From the NCBI GenBank assembly GCA_019359595.1, contig JAHHGZ010000004.1:124001-188000 (forward strand): DNA of 64,000 bases, read 5' to 3'. The DNA is from Cyanomargarita calcarea GSE-NOS-MK-12-04C. GTDB lineage: Bacteria > Cyanobacteriota > Cyanobacteriia > Cyanobacteriales > Nostocaceae. The notes under the pieces were generated by a model. It was not told the DNA's origin, ran no database searches, and saw only the letters and a list, made by a program, of their open reading frames with translations. A program made the translations under genes and the position numbers. Positions 53,188 through 62,318 of the stretch are shown one piece after another; the stretch's first letter is position 1; each line of letters opens with the position of its first letter.

Positions 53188-54786
53188 GTGGTGAACTCAG
53201 AAACTCCTTATAAGCAAAAAACTGTAGAAAGCCAGATTGTCGCTGTTACGGTGTATTCTGACACAGCATTAGTGACAAGACGGGGTGTAGTGTCTTTAAC
53301 AGGAAAGGAACGGGAGCTAGTAATTACTCCTCTACCAGTAACTATAGAAACTGAGTCTGTACGGGCGAGGGGTACGGGTGTTGCAGTGCGTTTGCTGGGG
53401 GTGAGTTGCATTAGGGTATTTTCTAGCGAACCACAAGAGGCTGGGGTTGCCCTATTAAGGCAGCAAATTCAGCAACGAGAATCAGAAATGAGCTACTTGC
53501 AAGCCCAACTGGATGGTTTAACCTTGCAGTCACGGTTTCTTGAAGGTTTGCGGGAGAAGACAGAGGAGCCTTTTGCCCAAAGTCTATCAAGGAAAAATCT
53601 CAGCCCCAGCGAAACTTTGGATTTTTTGAATTTTCTCGGGAGTCAGTACAGCGAGTATGCGATCGCTTCTGGTGAATGCAAAACCCAAAAACAGGAATTG
53701 GCGAAGCAATTACAAGCATTGCATCAGCAATTAGATAATATACAGACACCCCACCCTACAGAAAGTTTTAACTTTGTTGTGGGAATAGAATCTGCAGGTG
53801 CTGGAGAGTTTGAGTTAGAAGTTTCCTACGTGGTGAGTTGTGCGAGTTGGAAGCCGTTGTATGATTTGCGTGTGAATAGTATTAGCAATACTCTCAGTCT
53901 TGGTTACCTAGCGGAAGTAACACAAAATACAGGGGAAGATTGGCTTGGTGTTGCGTTAACCCTTTCTACAGCAAAGCCTGGATTAGGTACGCTACCGCCC
54001 AAACTTGCGCCTTGGTATATCGACACACCAGAGCCACCAGTCTATCATCGCATGAGACGACGTTCACAATCGGTGAACCAATTATCTGCATCATTTGCTG
54101 AAGTTGATGATGACGCTACAGATGAATCAATTGAAGCAGAAAATGTTGTTGCAGAAGTAGCTAGAGAAGGCAGTGTAGTTACTTTTAAATTAAATGGTGG
54201 CGGCAATATTCCTAATGATGGCGCACCGCACAAAATGACGATTTTTAATGATGATTTTCCTTGTCGGTTTGATTATGTTGCAATGCCGCGTTTGGTGAGT
54301 TTTGCTTATCTACAAGCTAATGTGAAAAATCCGATCACTGGTGTGACATTACTACCAGGAAACACCAATATTTTCCGCGATAATATGTTTGTCGGAACAA
54401 CACAGTTAGAAAATATTGCACCTGGTCAAGAATTCAAGCTTAATTTGGGAATTGATGAAGGTTTGAAGATTGAACGTGAGTTAGTTGAGCGTCAAGTTGA
54501 TAAGAAATTAATTGGCAGTAATAAGAAGATTACTTACGGCTATCGAGTTATAGTTACTAATTTGCAAAATCAAGTAGCTAATCTTAAATTAAGCGAACAA
54601 TTACCAGTTAGCCGCAACGAGCAAATTAAAGTTCGTCTTGGTCGCAGCAACCCGCAAATTCAAATAGGTGAAATGGGAAGTTTGGAATGGTTGTTAACTT
54701 TGCAACCAGAGGGGAAACAGGAGGTATATTACCAATTTATTATTGAGCATCCAGCACAATTAACAGTTGTTGGTTTGGATATATAA
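53188..54786 (+). CDS. MuiA/DUF4139 family protein
   Basis: A 532-residue protein of the mucoidy-inhibitor A family. It has an N-terminal beta domain (AVTVYSDTALVTRRGVV), a coiled coil at about residues 90-195 (LLRQQIQQRESEMSYLQAQL), and a C-terminal DUF4139 domain (YVVSCASWKPLYDLRV, GEDWLGVALTLSTAKP, GYRVIVTNLQNQVANLKL). The function is unknown; no signal peptide is present. The start is a GTG at 53188 or 53191 with GGAG upstream at 53174. Confidence 0.82.
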   Translation: MVNSETPYKQKTVESQIVAVTVYSDTALVTRRGVVSLTGKERELVITPLPVTIETESVRARGTGVAVRLLGVSCIRVFSSEPQEAGVALLRQQIQQRESEMSYLQAQLDGLTLQSRFLEGLREKTEEPFAQSLSRKNLSPSETLDFLNFLGSQYSEYAIASGECKTQKQELAKQLQALHQQLDNIQTPHPTESFNFVVGIESAGAGEFELEVSYVVSCASWKPLYDLRVNSISNTLSLGYLAEVTQNTGEDWLGVALTLSTAKPGLGTLPPKLAPWYIDTPEPPVYHRMRRRSQSVNQLSASFAEVDDDATDESIEAENVVAEVAREGSVVTFKLNGGGNIPNDGAPHKMTIFNDDFPCRFDYVAMPRLVSFAYLQANVKNPITGVTLLPGNTNIFRDNMFVGTTQLENIAPGQEFKLNLGIDEGLKIERELVERQVDKKLIGSNKKITYGYRVIVTNLQNQVANLKLSEQLPVSRNEQIKVRLGRSNPQIQIGEMGSLEWLLTLQPEGKQEVYYQFIIEHPAQLTVVGLDI

Positions 54787-54885
54787 ATGGGCAGATAAAA
54801 CAATGAGTATTGAATGCTTCTTGTAGAAGTAGGTCTATATTTATGACTGCTAAGATAAAGTTATAGCATCTAGAGATTTGCTGCC

Positions 54886-55554
54886 ATGTCTGTCATTAAA
54901 GATTTTGAAACCCCAGAAGATGTTATATTTCCCTCAGGGAATTTATATAGTGATGAGCCACCCTTGGAAACTGACTTACATCGTCTACAAATGACATTAC
55001 TTATCCAATGTTTAGAGTGGTTGTGGCAAAGCCGCAATGACTTTTATGCATCGGGTAATATTACAATTTATTACAGTCCGCGCCAGCGCAAATCAGAAGA
55101 TTTTCGAGGACCAGATTTTTTTGTAGTATTAGGTACTGAGCGCAAAGCTCGTAAAAGTTGGGTTGTTTGGGAAGAAGACGGTAAATATCCGAATGTAATC
55201 GTAGAATTACTATCAAATTCGACAAGTTCTACTGATAAAGGCTTGAAAAAACAAATTTATCAAGATATTTTTCGCACCCCAGATTACTTCTGGTTTGACC
55301 CCCACAGTTTAGAATTTGCCGGTTTTGTTTTGGTCGGTGGTAGTTATCAAGCCATTGAACCAAATCCCCAAGGCTGGTTGTGGAGTCAACAACTTGAATT
55401 GTACTTAGGGATTTATCAAGATAATTTACGTTTTTTCACATCAGAAGGGCAATTGGTTCCGACACCGAAAGAAGTTGCACAACAGGAGAAAGAAAAAAGC
55501 GAACGCCTAGCGGCAAAACTGCGAGAATTAGGTATAGATCCCGATACTGTTTAG
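54886..55554 (+). CDS. Uma2-family (DUF820) PD-(D/E)xK nuclease-like protein
   Basis: A 222-residue protein with the Uma2 core: FRGPDFFVVLGTERK near 75, NVIVELLSNSTSSTDKGLKK near 104-124 and YFWFDPHSLEFAGF near 135. The E-x(n)-K arrangement of the nuclease fold is intact. The C-terminal tail (QQEKEKSERLAAKLRELGID) is the short coiled coil common in the family, as in the paralogue at 39688-40428. It stands alone. The function is unknown. Confidence 0.85.
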   Translation: MSVIKDFETPEDVIFPSGNLYSDEPPLETDLHRLQMTLLIQCLEWLWQSRNDFYASGNITIYYSPRQRKSEDFRGPDFFVVLGTERKARKSWVVWEEDGKYPNVIVELLSNSTSSTDKGLKKQIYQDIFRTPDYFWFDPHSLEFAGFVLVGGSYQAIEPNPQGWLWSQQLELYLGIYQDNLRFFTSEGQLVPTPKEVAQQEKEKSERLAAKLRELGIDPDTV

Positions 55555-55577
55555 CGACTTAAAAACCCTTTTTTTTT

Positions 55578-55639
55578 CGTATTTTTTACAACTTATACAA
55601 TTATAAATTTGTGTTTTATACGCAAGTTTAAAAATATGA
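55578..55639. repeat. Interior fragment of the MITE-like family
   Basis: This segment shares the run from CGTATTTTTTACAACTT to TTTTATACGCAAG and AAAATATGA with the interiors at 33789-33850 and 40559-40622, but both termini are missing. Confidence 0.55.
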
Positions 55640-55720
55640 TTTACCTAATTGAAGTAAGGAGTTCTGAGTTATTAATTATTAAGTTGTTATTCCTAACTCC
55701 TAACTCCTAACTCCTAAATT

Positions 55721-55921
55721 TTAAACATCTTCTGGAAAAACCCATTTAGGTGGTTCTGTAAGTTTTTTGAGTCGTGCGGCTTCCGCCATTTCTATCATCT
55801 TGTCTAAAGGAGTCTCTTCAATAAACTTTGACGCTACCTCTTTATACTCAAGATTGGGACATTTATCCCCTAAAACGCAGCCATTGACACAGGCTTCCTT
55901 GCAGTTAATTTGGTTTTCCAC
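55721..55921 (-). CDS. Small cysteine-motif protein
   Basis: A 66-residue protein. Its N-terminus holds four cysteines (CKEACVNGCVLGDKC), which could bind a metal or an Fe-S cluster. The rest is acidic and helical (LDKMIEMAEAARLKKL), ending PPKWVFPEDV. It has the look of a conserved cyanobacterial small protein because of the dense Cys motif and clean start. No function is known to me. Confidence 0.7.
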   Translation of the reverse strand: MENQINCKEACVNGCVLGDKCPNLEYKEVASKFIEETPLDKMIEMAEAARLKKLTEPPKWVFPEDV

Positions 55922-56075
55922 AGTCTTATCCCCTCTCTAAGGTGCGTTGACAAACATTACTAATCAGTACATAACTTTATATTTTAAGGAAAAATTGAGA
56001 AACTGGAGCAATAGGGGAATAAGGTAAAACGACTTAATTTTTCTGTTCCCCTTCCCCCTTATCCCTATAATTACA

Positions 56076-57470
56076 ATGTCAGAAATCTTTGCGACTACTG
56101 GAACCATCGCCGCGATCGCGACTGCTATTGTCCCACAACAAGGTAGTGTAGGTATTGTGCGCGTATCTGGTTTTGAAGCAATACACATTGCCCAAACTCT
56201 ATTTCACGCACCTGGAAAACAATCTTGGGAAAGTCACCGCATCCTCTACGGCTACATTCGGCACCCCCAGACCCAACAATTGATAGATGAAGCGCTTTTG
56301 CTGCTCATGAAAGCACCTCGTTCCTATACCCGTGAAGATGTCGTCGAGTTTCACTGTCACGGGGGAATCATGCCAGTGCAGCAGGTGTTGCAATTGTGTC
56401 TGGAAAATGGCGCAAGACTGGCTCAACCGGGAGAATTCACCCTGCGAGCGTTTTTGAATGGACGATTGGATTTAACCCAAGCGGAAAGTATTGCCGATTT
56501 AGTGGGTGCAAAATCTCCCCAAGCGGCACAAGCTGCACTCGCTGGTATAGAAGGAAAATTAGCCCAACCTATCCGGCAGTTACGTGAAGAGTGTCTGGAT
56601 ATTTTGGCACAGATTGAAGCGCGGATAGATTTTGAAGAAGATTTACCCCCTTTGGATTATCAACATATCATTCAAGAAATAGATAAAATTAGTTCAGAAA
56701 TAATTCGGATCGCAGCCACAGCCGATAAAGGTGAACTGCTCCGTGCAGGGCTAAAAGTCGCGATTGTCGGCCGTCCGAACGTTGGTAAATCAAGCTTATT
56801 GAATGCGTGGAGTCGGAGCGATCGCGCAATTGTCACCGACTTACCCGGAACCACCCGTGACGTGGTGGAATCACAGCTAGTTGTCGGTGGAATTCCCATC
56901 CAGGTGCTGGATACTGCCGGAATTCGGGATACAGTTGACAAAGTAGAGAAGATTGGAGTCGAGCGATCGCGTCGTGCAGCAGAATCAGCAGATTTGGTAT
57001 TATTCACAATCGATGCTTCTACAGGTTGGACTGAAGATGATGCCGAAATCTACGAACAGGTGAAACACCGTCCGTTAATTTTGGTAATAAACAAAATGGA
57101 TTTAATCGATGAAGTTGAAACAAAAGCTCTTGAATCGAAAATCCCAAATATAATATCTAAAATTTTGACCGCAGCGTCTCAGAACCAAGGAATTGATGGT
57201 TTAGAAACGGCAATTTTAGATACAGTAAGAACTGGGAAAGTACAAGCGGCTGATATGAATTTAGCAATTAACCAAAGGCAATCTGCGGCCTTAACACAAG
57301 CAAAACTTTCTCTAGAACAAGTGCAAGCGACAATTTCTGAGCAATTACCTCTCGATTTCTGGACTATTGATTTACGCTCTTGCGTTCATGCGTTAGGACA
57401 AATCACAGGTGAAGAAGTAACAGAATCAGTCTTAGATAAGATTTTTAGTAAGTTCTGTATTGGAAAATGA
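56076..57470 (+). CDS. mnmE: tRNA modification GTPase
   Basis: A 464-residue GTPase that, with MnmG, installs the 5-carboxymethylaminomethyl group at wobble uridine 34. It has an N-terminal folate-binding domain ([33 protein letters not shown]), a helical domain interrupted by the G domain (G1 GRPNVGKSS near 232-240, [14 protein letters not shown]), and the C-terminal CIGK ending with the conserved cysteine. It is complete. Confidence 0.97.
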   Translation: MSEIFATTGTIAAIATAIVPQQGSVGIVRVSGFEAIHIAQTLFHAPGKQSWESHRILYGYIRHPQTQQLIDEALLLLMKAPRSYTREDVVEFHCHGGIMPVQQVLQLCLENGARLAQPGEFTLRAFLNGRLDLTQAESIADLVGAKSPQAAQAALAGIEGKLAQPIRQLREECLDILAQIEARIDFEEDLPPLDYQHIIQEIDKISSEIIRIAATADKGELLRAGLKVAIVGRPNVGKSSLLNAWSRSDRAIVTDLPGTTRDVVESQLVVGGIPIQVLDTAGIRDTVDKVEKIGVERSRRAAESADLVLFTIDASTGWTEDDAEIYEQVKHRPLILVINKMDLIDEVETKALESKIPNIISKILTAASQNQGIDGLETAILDTVRTGKVQAADMNLAINQRQSAALTQAKLSLEQVQATISEQLPLDFWTIDLRSCVHALGQITGEEVTESVLDKIFSKFCIGK

Positions 57471-57577
57471 GGATATTTATGAGGATTGGCTCTTGAGGGC
57501 ATATGATAATCTTTTTCTGGATATGCCTGGTGTCTACTATAAATATATTTTGCAACGTCCGCTTCTAAATTAAAAAC

Positions 57578-58642
57578 GTGAAATCAGTAGAGTTATTTAC
57601 GGGTGCTGGAGGTTTAGCTATAGGAACGGCGATCGCTGGCTTCCATCACTTAGCACTCGTCGAACGGGATAAGCACAGCTGTCATACTATCCGGGAAAAT
57701 CAACAGCGTTCGCGCAGCGTCTCCCAAGGGAGAGGGGTGTCAGTTGTTAGGGACTGGTGCGTCCATCAGATGGACGTGGTAGATTTTGATTTTTCTACTG
57801 TTGATGGGGAAATAGATTTACTGGCTGGTGGTCCACCTTGTCAGCCGTTTTCGATTGCTGGTAGGCATGGTGCCCATAAGGACGAAAGGGATATGTTTCC
57901 CCGATTTTTTCAAGCTGTGCGTGAGTTACGTCCTAAAGCCTTCCTGATTGAGAATGTGCGGGGGTTGCTGCGTCAGAATTTTATCAATTATTTTGAGTAT
58001 ATTACTTTACAGCTTGCCCACCCAGAGCTACAGCCCAAACCGGATGAATCTTGGGTTGACCACCTGGCACAACTGGAACGTCATCACAATAGTGGTACTA
58101 CCGATGACCTTAGTTATCGGGTTACTTTTAGATTGCTCAATGCGGCTGATTATGGTGTACCGCAAAAGCGGGAACGAGTTTTTATAGTTGGTTTCCGTTC
58201 CGATCTAAATGCTAATTGGTCTTTTCCCGAATCAACCCATAGTGAAGAAGCGTTGATTTGGCAGAAGTGGGTGACAGGTGAGTATTGGGAGAGGCACAGT
58301 ATTTCTAATAATGACCGTCCAGAGATGTCAGCAAAACTACGCAACCGTTCAGAACGATTTGGAGCAAATTTACTAGGCACAATGACCGCTCCCTGGCCTA
58401 CTGTCCGAGATGCTATTTCTGACCTACCACCACCTGAAAATGCTGATATAGCTTCATCGATACCCAACCATGTTTATATTCCACGGGCGAGAAGTTACCC
58501 AGGACATACGGGTAGTCTTTTAGATCAGCCTGCCAAAACCTTGAAAGCAGGAGTACATGGTGTCCCCGGTGGGGAGAATATGCTTGCCCTGCCATCTTCT
58601 GAAGTGCGTTACTTTACTGTACGGGAGGCAGCAAGAAGGTAA
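57578..58642 (+). pseudogene. C-terminally truncated C5-cytosine DNA methyltransferase
   Basis: Motifs I (ELFTGAGGLAIGTAIAGF), IV (GGPPCQPFSIAGRHG, catalytic Cys), VI (LIENVRGLL), VIII (GVPQKRERVFIVGF) and a target-recognition region are present. The protein ends at YFTVREAARR, exactly where motif IX should continue with LQTFPD. Motif X (GNAVP), needed to complete the SAM pocket, is absent and not found in other frames nearby. A repeat-derived insertion (QQRSRSVSQGRGVSVVRDW, from about 57707-57735) lies between motifs I and IV. No restriction gene is adjacent. It is probably inactive or altered. Confidence 0.8.
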
Positions 58643-58784
58643 ATTAATTGTCTACTAAAGGAACTGGCACCATCCCAATAACCGCTATTATTCATGTACG
58701 CTAAGTTAACCCATACATCATTGATGCAATGATATTGCGGCCCAGGCATTTCCACTGTATTTGGACACGTTTCAATTTAACAAA

Positions 58785-59555
58785 ATGTCTTTTCTGAATG
58801 AAATTAATCAAGCTAACGCATTAATTGTAGGAGCAAGCCAAGGAATCGGACTTGGTTTTGTAAAAAAACTCTTACAAGATGACAGAATTGCTAAAATTTA
58901 TGCAACATATCGCCAGCAAAAAACAACTTCCGATTTATTAACTCTAGAGCGGCAACATTCCGATAAATTAACTTGTCTGCCGATGGATATTACAGATGAG
59001 TCACAAATAGTAGAATCTGTGAAAAAGATATATGTAGATGTCAATAAACTGCATTTAGCGATTAATTGTGTAGGGTTGCTACATGACGAGAATCTCCAAC
59101 CAGAAAAAAGTTTAAGACAAATCAATTCAGAGAATTTACTGCGTTACTTTCAGATTAATAGTATTGGCGCTGTTCTACTTGTCAAACATTTGTTACCATT
59201 ATTGCGACATCAAGAACGTAGTGTATTTGCCAGTATTTCCGCCAAAATAGGAAGTATCAGCGACAACCATCTGGGTGGCTGGTATGGCTATCGGGCCTCT
59301 AAAGCTGCACACAATATGTTGATGAAAACAGCAGCAATTGAGTATGCAAGAAGCAGTCCGAAAACTTTGGTAGTCACATTGCATCCCGGTACAACTGATA
59401 CACGCCTTTCTCAACCATTTCAAAGTAATGTACCAGCAGAAAAGTTATTCTCAGTTGAGCGTGCCGTTAGCCAATTACTAGAGGTTATCGAACAGCTTCA
59501 AGAAGGGGATAGCGGCCAGTTTTTCTCCTGGGATGGAAGTCGATTACCTTGGTGA
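58785..59555 (+). CDS. Short-chain dehydrogenase/reductase
   Basis: A protein of about 256 residues with the SDR Rossmann signature (ALIVGASQGIGLGFVKKL), a CsgA-like NAD-binding variant, DITDESQIVESV, the structural NCVG (replacing NNAG) and the catalytic YGYRASKAAHNM (Tyr-x3-Lys) preceded by Ser residues in SAKIGSI. The substrate is unknown. ATG 58785 is preferred to the TTG 58761. Confidence 0.85.
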   Translation: MSFLNEINQANALIVGASQGIGLGFVKKLLQDDRIAKIYATYRQQKTTSDLLTLERQHSDKLTCLPMDITDESQIVESVKKIYVDVNKLHLAINCVGLLHDENLQPEKSLRQINSENLLRYFQINSIGAVLLVKHLLPLLRHQERSVFASISAKIGSISDNHLGGWYGYRASKAAHNMLMKTAAIEYARSSPKTLVVTLHPGTTDTRLSQPFQSNVPAEKLFSVERAVSQLLEVIEQLQEGDSGQFFSWDGSRLPW

Positions 59556-59593
59556 AATAGGAAGATTATCTCTAACCGATGCGCTCGCTATTT

Positions 59594-59776
59594 TTAAGGC
59601 TGTTTGACTTCACAAGTTGTTAGTCCTTTGGCTCGTTTCACAAACTTCTCGTCAAATGTATAGAATTGAGGAAAATGTTGACTTTGGACTAAGTGAAAAG
59701 CATCCGCAAAATCTAAGCCACTCTCATACCATTCAATCGCTTGTCTAATACTAATTGAATAAAGTATAAAATAATA
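59594..59776 (-). pseudogene. 3' remnant of a PIN-domain (VapC-like) toxin gene
   Basis: On the minus strand an open frame without a start reads IRQAIEWYESGLDFADAFHL, QSQHFPQFYTFDEKFVKRAK and ends ...CEVKQP at 59594. GLDFADAFHL and FYTFDEKF are the C-terminal catalytic region of VapC-type PIN ribonucleases. The N-terminal half is missing and a stop lies upstream at about 59780. No vapB is adjacent. Confidence 0.75.
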
Positions 59777-59857
59777 TTCTCAACCGACAAATCAAATTTA
59801 TTGGCTCCCTCAATGGGTACGGAATTTATAATTAATCAAGCACACATCACAACCTTC

Positions 59858-61435
59858 ATGGAACCTAACATTTCCCGCAGGCAGTTCATACTGACATCCA
59901 CCCTGACAAGTGGCGCAATTATTGCTACAAATTTGTTATCAAAAGCAGGATTTGCTCAAGCACCAGCGATCGTCACATCCGAGAAAATCCGCCCACAAAT
60001 ACCCTATGGTGTCGCCAGTGGAGATGTCAACGGCAACAGCGCAGTGATTTGGAGTAAGAGCAACAAACCAACGCGGATGATTGTAGAATATTCCACAAAC
60101 GAATCTTTCCGTAATGTCCAGCGGATTGTAGGTTCACCAGCCCTAGAAAACACCGACTTTACCGCACGAGTGCATCTTTCCAAACTTCCCCAGGGACAGC
60201 AAATATTTTACCGCGTTCTTTTCCAAGATATAGCTGATACCAATATTTACAGTCAGCCAGTTATTGGTAGTTTGCGATCGCCTAAAAGTAATAGTAATAT
60301 TTTCTTCGCTTGGTCGGGAGACACAGCCGGTCAGGGTTGGGGTATAAACCCGGAACTTGGTGGTATGAAGATATACGAATCTATTCGGCAACTCAAACCT
60401 GACTTTTTTATCCACTCTGGCGACTATATTTATGCTGATGGCCCGATAAAATCTGAGGTAACGCTAGACGACGGTAGTATCTGGAAAAATATCACAACCC
60501 CAGAAAAATCAAAAGTAGCAGAAACTCTTAAAGAATTTCGCGGTAATTATATTTACAATTTACTTGATGAAAATGTCCGCCGCTTCAACGCAGAGATTCC
60601 TCAATTGGTGCAATGGGATGACCATGAAACTAGGAATAATTGGTATCCCGGACAGACAATTTTAGACGATGACCGTTATCAAGTTAAGGATGTCTCATTA
60701 CTAGCAAAACGCGCAAAGCAAGCATTTCTAGAATATACACCCATCAAATTTAATCCTCAAGATTCTAAGCGGATTTATCGTTCATTTAAGTATAGTCAAG
60801 AATTGGAAATTTTTATGCTCGACGAGCGCAGTTACCGGGGAGCAAATTCAACCAACCGTCAAACAGTCGCAAGTGCAGAGACAGCATTTTTGGGAAGTCC
60901 TCAAGTCCGGTGGTTAAAAAATCAGCTACAGAATTCAACATCAACGTGGAAAGTAATTGCCAGTGATATGCCGATTGGGCTGGTAGTTCCCGATGGCAAG
61001 ATTAACTTTGAAAACTTGGCTAATGGAGATGGCCCAGTATTAGGAAGAGAATTGGAACTTGCTGATTTATTGCGCTTTATCTTTTCAAAAAATATTAAGA
61101 ATGTAGTTTGGTTAACTGCTGACGTGCATTATGCCGCAGCACATTACTATGACTCCAATAAAGCCCAATTTACCGACTTTAAACCCTTCTGGGAGTTTGT
61201 TGCTGGTCCCTTGAATTCTGGCACATTTGGACCCAACAAACTGGATAATACCTTTGGCCCAGAAGTCAAATTTCAAAGTGTATCGTTAGAAATGAAACAA
61301 AATCGGTCGCCTAAAGAGGGTTTACAATTTTTTGGGACAGTTAAAATTGACGCTAAAACTCAGGTGATGACTGTGACATTGCACAATATGAAAGGTAAAA
61401 GCTTATACAGCGTTGATTTACCACCGGAAGTTTAG
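59858..61435 (+). CDS. phoD: Tat-exported PhoD-type alkaline phosphatase
   Basis: About 525 residues. The ATG at 59858 starts a twin-arginine signal (MEPNISRRQFILTSTL) with a hydrophobic core and cleavage region near FAQA-P. It then has a PhoD N-terminal strand domain (IPYGVASGDVNGNSAVIWSK) and the metallophosphatase core: SGDTAGQGWG, HSGDYIYADG near 186, WDDHETRNNW near 253, and VWLTADVHYAA. PhoD enzymes use calcium and iron, cleave phosphomonoesters and diesters outside the cell, and are usually induced by phosphate starvation; no Pho box was assigned. Its end overlaps the convergent ArsC-like gene by 4 bases. Confidence 0.9.
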   Translation: MEPNISRRQFILTSTLTSGAIIATNLLSKAGFAQAPAIVTSEKIRPQIPYGVASGDVNGNSAVIWSKSNKPTRMIVEYSTNESFRNVQRIVGSPALENTDFTARVHLSKLPQGQQIFYRVLFQDIADTNIYSQPVIGSLRSPKSNSNIFFAWSGDTAGQGWGINPELGGMKIYESIRQLKPDFFIHSGDYIYADGPIKSEVTLDDGSIWKNITTPEKSKVAETLKEFRGNYIYNLLDENVRRFNAEIPQLVQWDDHETRNNWYPGQTILDDDRYQVKDVSLLAKRAKQAFLEYTPIKFNPQDSKRIYRSFKYSQELEIFMLDERSYRGANSTNRQTVASAETAFLGSPQVRWLKNQLQNSTSTWKVIASDMPIGLVVPDGKINFENLANGDGPVLGRELELADLLRFIFSKNIKNVVWLTADVHYAAAHYYDSNKAQFTDFKPFWEFVAGPLNSGTFGPNKLDNTFGPEVKFQSVSLEMKQNRSPKEGLQFFGTVKIDAKTQVMTVTLHNMKGKSLYSVDLPPEV

Positions 61436-61779
61436 CCCAATTTTTCCCGAATTGCTTCATCTCTAAACCCTACCAGCACAGCAGTTCCATCTTTAACAAA
61501 CAAAGGACGCTTTAGCAGCATTGCATCCTTTGCAAAAGCCTCAATCCACTGTTCATCTGTCCAAGTTTTTTTCTCATCGCCTAGGGCGCGGTATAATTGA
61601 CCTGAGGTATTCCGCATCGGGGAAGAGCCCAAAGAGTTTACCCAGCTTTGAATCATTTCACGAGTTGGCGGATTTTCTTTCGTGTCAATAAATTCATATT
61701 CAATACCGTGATTTTGCAACCACTGAAAAGCTTTTTTACAAGTTCCGCAGGTAGGAATACCGTAGACTTTTATAGACAT
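61432..61779 (-). CDS. ArsC/Spx-family thioredoxin-fold protein
   Basis: A 115-residue protein. Near the N-terminus is YGIPTCGTCKKAFQWL, a Cys-x2-Cys redox site like that of Spx and YffB proteins. The conserved C-terminal segments LLKRPLFVKDG and LVGFRDEAIREKL follow. True arsenate reductases of this family have one catalytic Cys with downstream Arg residues, so arsenate reduction is uncertain. Convergent with phoD. Confidence 0.85.
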   Translation of the reverse strand: MSIKVYGIPTCGTCKKAFQWLQNHGIEYEFIDTKENPPTREMIQSWVNSLGSSPMRNTSGQLYRALGDEKKTWTDEQWIEAFAKDAMLLKRPLFVKDGTAVLVGFRDEAIREKLG

Positions 61780-61968
61780 AACCTGTATTAATTTTAGATT
61801 TTATGGAAAGTAGGCGGTGTCGGTTTCCCTCATGTCTAACGCATCCTCCACGGATTGAAAATTCTTCCTTCTTTCCCCCTCTCGAATTGCGTAGGGGTAG
61901 GCTTAATGAAATTACTGCAAAATATAAGCTAATCTAAATTTATATACCTATTTTTCTAATTGTGTCAA

Positions 61969-62079
61969 ATGCGCGATCCACAAAAAAACCACATTAATAT
62001 AGAACCGGGGACTCTTCTAATAATTATTTCGGTCCTCATACTTTTACCACTTTTGATTACTGGTTTTATCTCTCAATAA
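61969..62079 (+). CDS. Possible 36-residue single-helix membrane protein
   Basis: A frame starting MRDPQKNHINIEPGTLL and continuing as an uninterrupted hydrophobic helix that ends ...ITGFISQ. The polar head, single membrane helix and clean stop resemble small photosynthetic-complex subunits, but I cannot match it to a named one. There is no clear ribosome-binding site. Chance origin is possible. Confidence 0.3.
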   Translation: MRDPQKNHINIEPGTLLIIISVLILLPLLITGFISQ

Positions 62080-62189
62080 GATGATGATGTCCGGCCAATT
62101 AACCCTAATAGAACAACTTACAAGGTACAACACTTTTGTCCCCTAAATCCACGCCACATGCTATAAGTCGGCAGAGCCAAGAAACGCAG

Positions 62190-62300
62190 TGGCTCCCCAA
62201 TACTGGGGGAATTTGAATTGGAACTTTCTTCTCCCCCCAGTATTGGCGGCAAGGGACTTTGAGTTGGAATTTTCTTCTCCCCCAGAATTGCGGGCAAAGA
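62190..62300. repeat. Imperfect tandem repeat with CCCCAGTATT-type hairpins
   Basis: Two similar units (TTGAATTGGAACTTTCTTCT then TTGAGTTGGAATTTTCTTCT) alternate with CCCCAATACTGGGGG, CCCCCAGTATTGG and CCCCCAGAATTG. The unit can fold into hairpins. It lies downstream of the SagB-like gene. Confidence 0.7.
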
Positions 62301-62318
62301 GGCAACGGTTTATAAATC

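Noticed and set aside
58615-58776. Minus-strand open frame of about 54 codons across the truncated methyltransferase end, reading CPNTVEMPGPQYHCINDVWV
   Set aside because: It looks somewhat protein-like but has no start, overlaps a coding region, and matches no family I recognise; it could be a gene fragment brought in by the truncation event.
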